A stretch of DNA of 18,720 bases. Origin: Bacillota bacterium (GTDB lineage Bacteria; Bacillota; UBA4882; UBA8346). The position numbers and the translations under genes are program-made. The notes under the pieces were generated by a model that was not told the origin of the DNA, ran no database searches, and saw only the letters and a program-made list of their open reading frames with translations. The stretch spans positions 1 through 18,720 of the forward strand of contig JAEZJK010000092.1 in NCBI GenBank assembly GCA_023415835.1, written 5' to 3'. Below are positions 7,274-13,284 of this stretch, one piece after another (position 1 is the stretch's first letter; each line of letters opens with the position of its first letter).

Positions 7274-9454
7274 ATGGGTTTACTTCAAGAAGCTCTTTTA
7301 GGAAGGTTGGGTTCCCGGTTCAGTTTAAACTTCCGTCCTAGGGAACATAAGGTTTATCTTTCTCCGCTGGGACGCTTTTATGACCAACCGTTTGAAATAG
7401 GTATCGGCCTGCGTTTAAATGGAAGGACCTATGTTTTTCCGTTTGCCGCTAACGAAGGTTTCACTGTTTTTTCCAAAGTTGAACAAGAGTTTTTAATTGA
7501 GGGGCTTGAATATAAAGTTCGTGACTTCAAGTTAGGATTGGAATTTGTTTGCCGGGTCCATGCCCCGTTCTATCCTGAAAATCGAAAAATTTCGTCCGCT
7601 CCATTCTTTTATATTGATCTAAGCGTCCGTAGTTTTATCCACGGGCGAAGCAGTTTTCAGCCGATTAACGGGGAATGGTTTTTTAGCCTTTCCGGGGCCA
7701 GGATAGACGCCGATGGCAGTCTGGCGTTACCGGTAGTATCGCAATTAGATAAAAACTGTTGGTATTATTCCGGAGATAACATTACGAAATCCAGAACACC
7801 CTTTTCTGAAAGCTCTTTTTACGGTGAAATCAAAGTTTCCCCATTAGTACCGGGTTCGGAATGGCAAACTGAACCCGATTTAACAAACGTTTGTCTTTTT
7901 AAACCATTTAAACTGGAATCTACAGAACAAATTTTAAAAGAGACCTTAATTATTGCAGGTTTCCAACGGGACACCGTTTTAAAAGTATGGCAAAATGACT
8001 GCCATCTCCAATATACCGAATATTTTCCTAATATCGATGCTGTAATTGAATATGCCCGTTCAGAACGGACTGAATTACTTAAACAGACTGCTTTATTCAC
8101 TAATTCCATAAACCATTCTTCAATTAGTGAATCAACCAAATCTTTGATAGCCTGCGGTTTCCAAAATTACTTGGCGAATTCATGGTGGGTCAAAGATGAT
8201 CACGATGAAGATTGGTTTTTTATCTGGGAAGGCTGGTGCAACTTCCATTCCACCTTGGATGTGGAGTATAACAATTCCTGGTTCGCCTTGCTTTATTGGC
8301 CGGAATTGCTTGAAAAACAATTTTCTGCCTGGTTTCGGAGTATCCATCCCGAGGGCTTTCCCAGCCATGATGTTGGATTGTTACTGGAGGTTCATTCTCA
8401 AGTCTATCCGCATCATATGCCGGTTGAGGAGTCATGCAACCTGCTGTTATTGACCTATGCCCTGTGGCGATTTAGAGGTTATCGTAAATGGCACGGGAAC
8501 CTACCGGAATTAGTTAAAGTAGTGGAGTATCTTCTAACCACGGATACTACCGGTAACGGTTATCCCAATCAGGGAGTAGCCAATACGGTGGATGACGCCG
8601 CGGCAACCGTTCAATACGCCAAGGAGCAAACTTATCTGGCGGTAAAAGTTTTATCTGCATTAACCGCTTTTTTGGAGTTAAGCAAAGATGCGCCGGAACC
8701 AGAATCTTTACAAAATTTAGCTGAGAAATCGCGAAAGATGATTGCCGCAATTAAAAATACCATGGAGTCCGTCGCCTGGTTGGGCGATCATTACGCAGTT
8801 TGCCTCCCGCAATCCGCTGAAGGCTTACATGATGTCTGGACCGGAAAAAAAATCAGCGCCACCGACCTGAATGGCTGGGATGGCTATTCCTTTTATACCA
8901 CTAATGGGCTGCTGTTTCTATTGGGAACCGGATTAAAACCGGATCTGGACTATGATCGGCTATTAATCGACCTGCAAAAATCAATGTCCGAAAGCCTTAC
9001 CCCTTATGGTTGCACTCATAGCAGTGTTGACCGGAGTAATGTCTGGTTGTCGCAAAACTCCTGGCGAGATCAAATCGCCGGTTACCTGGGCATCGATCTG
9101 CTGGATATGGCCGAACGTTATTGGAAATTCTTAGAATGGGAAAATACTCAAGGCCGCGGTGGATGCTATGTGGATACCTATGGTTGGAATTGGCTTTCTT
9201 ATTACCCCCGGGGAATAACCACGATTGGTATTTTAGCGAGCGCCCTTGGAATAAAGGTTAATGCGGAAAAAAAGACTGTGGAATTAGCTCCGGTACGCTT
9301 GCCTTGTAGATTTCCGCTTACGATCTTGGCTGACTGGGAACAGGGAACCATGCCTTGGATTGAATGTTGGTTGGAAGACGGGAAACCCTTATGGAAAATT
9401 GAAGGTAGTCTTTTAGCTAATTGGCGGATTAACATCAATTTTGACAAAAAGTGA
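7274..9454 (+). CDS. Cytoplasmic glycoside hydrolase distantly related to GH52/GH116 (clan GH-O-like)
   Basis: A 726-residue protein with no signal peptide: a beta-rich N-terminal half (about 1-240) and a helical barrel-like part (about 255-665), then a small beta tail. Several stretches resemble GH52 beta-xylosidases by eye: WEG..NFHSTLDVEYN (318-332) against the nucleophile region NEG..RMMNTFDLTVD; NTVDDAAATVQYAKEQTYLAVK (437-458) against TTYDSLDVSLGQARNNLYLAGK; NSWRDQIAGYLG; and YYPRGITTI (643-651) against YYPRGVTSI. This suggests E319 as nucleophile and D440 as acid/base, a prediction. Similarity elsewhere is low. AAGGAGG lies 7 nt before the ATG, and LacI operators lie just upstream and inside (codons 204-207). 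Its likely job is to split imported oligosaccharides, perhaps xylosides. Glycosidase fold: fairly sure. Substrate: unsure. Confidence 0.68.
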   Translation: MGLLQEALLGRLGSRFSLNFRPREHKVYLSPLGRFYDQPFEIGIGLRLNGRTYVFPFAANEGFTVFSKVEQEFLIEGLEYKVRDFKLGLEFVCRVHAPFYPENRKISSAPFFYIDLSVRSFIHGRSSFQPINGEWFFSLSGARIDADGSLALPVVSQLDKNCWYYSGDNITKSRTPFSESSFYGEIKVSPLVPGSEWQTEPDLTNVCLFKPFKLESTEQILKETLIIAGFQRDTVLKVWQNDCHLQYTEYFPNIDAVIEYARSERTELLKQTALFTNSINHSSISESTKSLIACGFQNYLANSWWVKDDHDEDWFFIWEGWCNFHSTLDVEYNNSWFALLYWPELLEKQFSAWFRSIHPEGFPSHDVGLLLEVHSQVYPHHMPVEESCNLLLLTYALWRFRGYRKWHGNLPELVKVVEYLLTTDTTGNGYPNQGVANTVDDAAATVQYAKEQTYLAVKVLSALTAFLELSKDAPEPESLQNLAEKSRKMIAAIKNTMESVAWLGDHYAVCLPQSAEGLHDVWTGKKISATDLNGWDGYSFYTTNGLLFLLGTGLKPDLDYDRLLIDLQKSMSESLTPYGCTHSSVDRSNVWLSQNSWRDQIAGYLGIDLLDMAERYWKFLEWENTQGRGGCYVDTYGWNWLSYYPRGITTIGILASALGIKVNAEKKTVELAPVRLPCRFPLTILADWEQGTMPWIECWLEDGKPLWKIEGSLLANWRININFDKK
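7883..7894 (+). promoter_or_regulatory. LacI-family operator O3 inside the glycoside hydrolase gene
   Basis: ACAAACGTTTGT is a perfect 12-bp palindrome at codons 204-207 (Thr-Asn-Val-Cys) of the hydrolase gene. It contains the same CAAACGTTTG core as O2, 640 bp downstream of it, a distance compatible with DNA looping as at lac. It is the most symmetric of the three copies. Confidence 0.6.
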
Positions 9455-9484
9455 ACAGATTATCTGTTTCTCAACACAGATCTG
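9454..9484. repeat. Two CAGAT-based palindromes after the hydrolase gene
   Basis: AACAGATTATCTGTT (9454-9468) is a perfect dyad around a central T and overlaps the hydrolase stop codon. CAGATCTG (9477-9484) repeats the same half-site 19 bp further on, centre to centre. No T-run follows, so it is not a standard terminator. A pair of operator sites for a second regulator is possible. Confidence 0.4.
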
Positions 9485-9516
9485 CAACTAAACAAATAAA
9501 TGCTATTTAGTAATTA

Positions 9517-9579
9517 GTCGTCCACGTCAGCTTTCGCTTGGCCCACGTGAAATTATGAAAATGGGTGACGTGGATCGAC
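9517..9579 (+). repeat. Long inverted repeat, possible structured leader or operator
   Basis: GTCGTCCACGTCA (9517-9529) is complementary to TGACGTGGATCGAC (9566-9579) over 13 pairs with one bulged T. The 36-nt interior can form two smaller arms: AGC-TTTC-GCT (9528-9537 region) and CCCA (9542-9545) with TGGG (9562-9565). As RNA this would be a compact three-way junction about 160 nt upstream of the importer operon start. It matches no riboswitch class I can recall. Confidence 0.5.
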
Positions 9580-9613
9580 AAGCAACTGTGACATTCTCTA
9601 GATAGCAAAGGAG

Positions 9614-9636
9614 ATGATATTTAGATTAAATATCAT
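9614..9636 (+). repeat. AT-rich perfect inverted repeat in the importer leader
   Basis: ATGATATTT and AAATATCAT form perfect 9-bp arms around AGATT. An AAAGGAG precedes it directly. No T-run follows. It could be an operator or a leader hairpin upstream of the binding-protein gene. Confidence 0.45.
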
Positions 9637-9740
9637 TCCGAAAAAGAGGTCCTAAAAAGGAGGTGTTTCAAAAAGGCATCTGCTAACAATTATTAGACTT
9701 GGTAGTAAATAGTAATAATACTAAGAAGGAGGAGTAGTGT

Positions 9741-11006
9741 ATGAAAAAAGCTAAATTGATACTTATTCTCGGTTTATTAATCATGGTATCCCTTGTTCCG
9801 GTTTATGCCGCTCCCAAGATTACCCTGACCGTTTGGGCAGTAGACGATCCCGCCAACACGCAAAATACTCAAACAGCCTATGTGCAAAAAGTGTTTCATG
9901 GCTTCCAAGCTAAATACCCGGATATTAAAATCGAATGGGCTGCTTTCGGTATCCAAGGTTCGCCTTTAAACAATAAATTAAAGGCTTCCCTACCCAACAA
10001 TCAAGGCCCGGATATTTTTCAATCCTGGGGCGGTAGTTTTATGGGCCAATTTGCTGAAGCCGGCAAGTTACTCGATTTGACGAAAGAATTGAAAAAGATA
10101 CCGACCAGTGATGCCGCAAGAGCAGCGATGAGCTGGAAAGGTAAAACTTATGGCGTGGCACCTTTCTTCGCTGTTGCCGGGTTGTTTGTCAACGAAGGTA
10201 TATTCAAAAAACTCGGATTAACTGTCCCGACTACCTTCGATGAATTTGAAGCAGTCTGTGAAAAATTGAAAGCAAATGGAATTCAACCGGTTGCCGTCGG
10301 CGCTAAAGACCAATGGCCGGCCCTTGCCACCTACATGTATCTTGTTAACCGTTACGGCGGTAACGTATTCGCTGACGCCGTCGCAAGAAAAGTCAGTTTC
10401 GATGCCGACCCCTTTGTAAAAGCCGGCCAAAAATATCAAGAATGGGCTAAAAAAGGTTACTTCGGCGACAAACCCTTATCCGAAGCTTATGGCGATGCTC
10501 AGATGTTAATGAGCACAGGTAAAGCCGGAATGCAGATCTCCGGTTCCTGGTTATGCGGACTTTATTCCGATCCGAACCAAACCGATCAAACCATCGGTTG
10601 CTATGCGGTACCTGTTCTCAAAGGCGGTAAAGGTACGGCTGGTGATGTTATGGGTATGACAGATATCGGATTTACCGTTACGAAACTGGCGGAGAAGAAA
10701 AAAGACGCAGTTGTTAAATTCTTAACCTATGCGATGAGCGTTGAAGCTTGTGAAGCTGAAACCGGCCGCGTATGTTCCGTTCCGGGAGTGAAACCTCCGA
10801 CTAGACTTACGGGTATGGCTTCCGCTAATGTCATGGTGAAAGCGAAGAATGTACAATTTTGGTGGGACCAGGATCTTCCAGCTACTGTTTCAACACCGGT
10901 CAATACAACCATCCAAACTTTCTTCTTACCGGATACCAATGTGAAGAAAGAGTTAACGAAGTTTGAAGGCCTTGTTGAAGAAAACATGGGACCGGCTAAA
11001 AAGTAA
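9741..11006 (+). CDS. Sugar ABC transporter substrate-binding protein (family 1, UgpB/MalE-like)
   Basis: A 421-residue exported solute-binding protein. Residues 1-24 form a signal peptide (MKKAK, hydrophobic core, cleavage near VYAAPK) without a lipobox cysteine. The mature start ITLTVWAVDDPAN and the stretch VQKVFHGFQAKYPDIKIEW are typical of family 1 carbohydrate-binding proteins; LPNNQGPDIFQSWGGSFMGQFAEAGKLLDLT is the usual hinge and ligand-cleft region. STGKAGMQISGSWL (about 255-268) is also a family hallmark. GAAGGAGGAG lies 7 nt before the ATG. The long leader (9455-9740) holds several inverted repeats. The two permease genes follow, separated by a strong hairpin. The ligand is probably a xylo- or other hemicellulose oligosaccharide, inferred only from the enzymes on either side. 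Confidence 0.92.
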   Translation: MKKAKLILILGLLIMVSLVPVYAAPKITLTVWAVDDPANTQNTQTAYVQKVFHGFQAKYPDIKIEWAAFGIQGSPLNNKLKASLPNNQGPDIFQSWGGSFMGQFAEAGKLLDLTKELKKIPTSDAARAAMSWKGKTYGVAPFFAVAGLFVNEGIFKKLGLTVPTTFDEFEAVCEKLKANGIQPVAVGAKDQWPALATYMYLVNRYGGNVFADAVARKVSFDADPFVKAGQKYQEWAKKGYFGDKPLSEAYGDAQMLMSTGKAGMQISGSWLCGLYSDPNQTDQTIGCYAVPVLKGGKGTAGDVMGMTDIGFTVTKLAEKKKDAVVKFLTYAMSVEACEAETGRVCSVPGVKPPTRLTGMASANVMVKAKNVQFWWDQDLPATVSTPVNTTIQTFFLPDTNVKKELTKFEGLVEENMGPAKK

Positions 11007-11060
11007 GAATTAAAACTTAACAAATTATCTTTTTATAATATTCAGACAAATTAATTGTTC

Positions 11061-11090
11061 GGGAGGGCCGTGCGAACACACGGCCTTCCC
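11061..11090 (+). promoter_or_regulatory. Intercistronic hairpin between binding-protein and permease genes
   Basis: GGGAGGGCCGTG and CACGGCCTTCCC form a 12-bp stem with one G-U pair and loop CGAACA. No T-run follows, so it is unlikely to stop transcription fully. In sugar importer operons such hairpins protect the 3' end of the upstream message and raise binding-protein levels over the permeases; that role is inferred here. Confidence 0.65.
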
Positions 11091-11144
11091 TAAAATCAAA
11101 GTTTATAAGGTAAAACACATTTATAGGAAGTCGGGGTGGTATTA

Positions 11145-12068
11145 ATGGCAACTGCCCAAAGCACCAATGCGAAGTTAAAAAATCAAAAAAAGTTTGATTG
11201 GTCAAAATTATGTTTTAAAACATTATTTCTTTTACCCGCTTTTTTAATGCTGGGAGTTTTTATGTATTACCCGATTGTGGAAACCTTCCGATATTCGACG
11301 TTGCGCGCCAGTAGCCTCGGACCGGAAACTTTCATCGGATTTCAAAATTATATCAAATTGTTTGGGAACGAAGAATTCTTGATAGGTTTAAAGAATGTTA
11401 TTAAATGGGCTTTTTGGAGTATCATAATCCAAATTCCGTTGGCCTTTTTCATAGCTTTCGCCATTATTAATTATAAAACACGGCTTACCATGAAGTTACG
11501 GAGCATCTATTATTTGGCCAATGTTTTCCCCTCAGCTGTTACGGCAATGGTGGGTACATTCCTTTATTCTCCCAATGTAGGGGTAATTACTACTTTTGCC
11601 AAAACCATCGGTTGGAAATGGTTGGAGAAAATTGACTTTTTAGGCGATCCCAAGCTTGCTTTTTGGTCCATTTTCGCGCTTGCCACATGGGCCTATCTGG
11701 GATTTTACATTATCTATTTAATGGCGAATATTGATCAAATACCTGTTGAACTAGGAGAAGCGGCCATGATTGACGGCGCTAATAGATGGCAATATGCCCG
11801 TTATATCGTAGTACCGCAAATATCTTTTTCTTTACGGATTCTGGCAATTCTGTGCACGGTCGGCAGCATTAAACTTTTCGATTTACCATGGATGATCCTA
11901 CAGGGAGGACCAGGAACAACAACAGTAACACTTGGGATTACTCTCTACCGGGAAGGCTTTTTGAATTGGCAGTATGGTAAAGCCGCGGCAATCGGCGTAA
12001 TTATCCTATTACTCTCCTTATTTTTTACCATTGCCCAATTCTCTTTGCAACGCAACCCGAACGAATAA
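11145..12068 (+). CDS. Sugar ABC transporter permease (MalF/UgpA type)
   Basis: A 307-residue inner-membrane permease of a family 1 carbohydrate importer. The N-terminus is a basic cytoplasmic leader, then about six hydrophobic segments starting with LFLLPAFLMLGVFMYYPIVET. The cytoplasmic EAA loop that docks on the ATPase is clear at about 203-225: LGEAAMIDGANRWQYARYI, ending in VVPQI. The frame opens at a GTG at 11136, but the ATG at 11145 is better placed after GGGGTGGT, so that start is chosen. The second permease follows 56 bp later. Together they form the channel fed by the preceding binding protein. No ATP-binding subunit is encoded nearby. Confidence 0.93.
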   Translation: MATAQSTNAKLKNQKKFDWSKLCFKTLFLLPAFLMLGVFMYYPIVETFRYSTLRASSLGPETFIGFQNYIKLFGNEEFLIGLKNVIKWAFWSIIIQIPLAFFIAFAIINYKTRLTMKLRSIYYLANVFPSAVTAMVGTFLYSPNVGVITTFAKTIGWKWLEKIDFLGDPKLAFWSIFALATWAYLGFYIIYLMANIDQIPVELGEAAMIDGANRWQYARYIVVPQISFSLRILAILCTVGSIKLFDLPWMILQGGPGTTTVTLGITLYREGFLNWQYGKAAAIGVIILLLSLFFTIAQFSLQRNPNE

Positions 12069-12124
12069 TGAAACAAAATTAAGCGCTATTTCTGTGCGCA
12101 TAGAGGGTTAAAGGAGGGCTTTTT

Positions 12125-13012
12125 ATGAAAGAGTCCGATATACAATTACTCGAAAAGAAACTACTTCTAGAACATGCCAAAAAGGAATTTAGTATATCTT
12201 CGTTGTTAATACATTTGATACTAATACTTTTGGCGGCAATTGTAATTGCGCCTTTGCTATTACCGGTTATGTTTTGCTTTAAGACGCCATTGGAGTTTAA
12301 TTATAATCCCTGGGCCTTACCCAAACAGTTATTATGGGAAAACTTTGTAACCGCCTGGAATGGGGTACGTCTTGGTCCGGGAATGATCAATACATTCATC
12401 GTTTGTATCGGTGTTGTTTTACTAACGGTCCCGATCTCGGCAATGGCGGGTTATATTTTTGCCCGTTACCGCACCAAAGTAACTGATGTCCTGTTTTATT
12501 TTATTATGGCTGGTTTCTTCATTCCGGCGCAAATGGTTTTGATTCCGCTGTATAAAATAGAAATTACTATGGGTATAATAGATACTTTACCTGGTGTTAT
12601 TTTAGCCATCACTACATTCGGGATTTCATTTTGGACAATGATTTACCGTTCTTTTTTTACGTCTCTTCCTAATGACTTAATGGAATCAGCCCGTATCGAC
12701 GGCGCCGGACATTGGACCATTTTCTTTAAAATCATGCTTCCTTTGACGAAATCAGCTTCTGCATTAGCCTTTATACTTACTTTTATGGGCGCTTGGAGTG
12801 ACTATTTACTCTCGTTGATTTTAATTAATTCAACCCAATTGATGACATTACAGTTACGAGTCGCAATGTTTATCGGCCAACTCGGAGCAAATTTCTTCCC
12901 GCAATACTCAGCTGGAGTTATTATTACAACTGCACCAACTATTATTCTGTACTTGGTTTTCCATAAACAAATTATTCACGGAAATACACTGGCTGGCGCT
13001 CTTAAAGGCTAG
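12125..13012 (+). CDS. Sugar ABC transporter permease (MalG/UgpE type)
   Basis: A 295-residue membrane permease, the second half of the importer channel. A charged cytoplasmic N-terminus (about 1-25) precedes six hydrophobic segments beginning with SSLLIHLILILLAAIVIAP. The EAA motif lies at about 186-206: MESARIDGAGHWTIFFKIML, followed by proline as usual. The C-terminus HKQIIHGNTLAGALKG closely matches the conserved MalG-type ending (Q..F..GLT.GAVKG), so the gene is complete. AAAGGAGGG lies about 7 nt before the ATG. The operon ends here, with two inverted repeats, one a terminator, downstream. An ATPase gene is lacking; such importers in Bacillota commonly share an MsmX/MsiK-type ATPase encoded elsewhere. 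Confidence 0.93.
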   Translation: MKESDIQLLEKKLLLEHAKKEFSISSLLIHLILILLAAIVIAPLLLPVMFCFKTPLEFNYNPWALPKQLLWENFVTAWNGVRLGPGMINTFIVCIGVVLLTVPISAMAGYIFARYRTKVTDVLFYFIMAGFFIPAQMVLIPLYKIEITMGIIDTLPGVILAITTFGISFWTMIYRSFFTSLPNDLMESARIDGAGHWTIFFKIMLPLTKSASALAFILTFMGAWSDYLLSLILINSTQLMTLQLRVAMFIGQLGANFFPQYSAGVIITTAPTIILYLVFHKQIIHGNTLAGALKG

Positions 13013-13030
13013 GCTCCAAATTGATCTTAC

Positions 13031-13078
13031 ATACTAAGTTGCGTTTTAGAAAATGCCTTATAGAACACAACTTAGTAT
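13031..13078 (+). repeat. Inverted repeat after the importer operon
   Basis: ATACTAAGTTG (13031-13041) and CAACTTAGTAT (13068-13078) are perfect 11-bp arms around 26 nt. It begins 18 bp after the last permease stop and is followed by the weak T-run TTTAATT, so it may act as a first, imperfect terminator before the better one at 13088. Confidence 0.5.
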
Positions 13079-13087
13079 TTAATTAGC

Positions 13088-13126
13088 AGCAAGGGGCAGA
13101 AAAGCATATAGTACCCTTGCTTTTTT
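13088..13126 (+). terminator. Rho-independent terminator of the importer operon
   Basis: AGCAAGGG (13088-13095) pairs with CCCTTGCT (13114-13121), followed by TTTTTT. The loop is 18 nt. It separates the importer operon from the GH30 gene, which must then have its own promoter. Confidence 0.8.
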
Positions 13127-13140
13127 ATAATAATGAGCGA

Positions 13141-13246
13141 GTTTCATAATTACAAAAATTTTTCTTCGCATACAATATATAGTGTAGGTTTTATTTTAGT
13201 CTATCAATATATTGTATGCGAAGCCAGAAAAAAGGAATTATGAAAC
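13141..13246. repeat. Symmetric nested palindrome upstream of the GH30 gene
   Basis: Two dyads share one exact centre (13193.5). Outer arms: GTTTCATAATT (13141-13151) with AATTATGAAAC (13236-13246), perfect over 11 bp. Inner arms: CTTCGCATACAATATAT (13164-13180) with ATATATTGTATGCGAAG (13207-13223), perfect over 17 bp. Between them each side has exactly 12 unpaired bases; the central loop is 26. It ends 38 bp before the GH30 ATG and covers the only room for that gene's promoter. It may be an operator, a structured leader, or a remnant of a small mobile element. Confidence 0.8.
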
Positions 13247-13284
13247 CGCCTAATAATTGAAATTGATGGATTGGGTGAGATAAT

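Noticed and set aside
9555..9605. A 16-codon frame (MKMGDVDRQATVTFSR) as a possible leader peptide of the importer operon.
   Set aside because: No ribosome site precedes it and its codons overlap the right arm of the 9517-9579 inverted repeat, which explains the sequence better.
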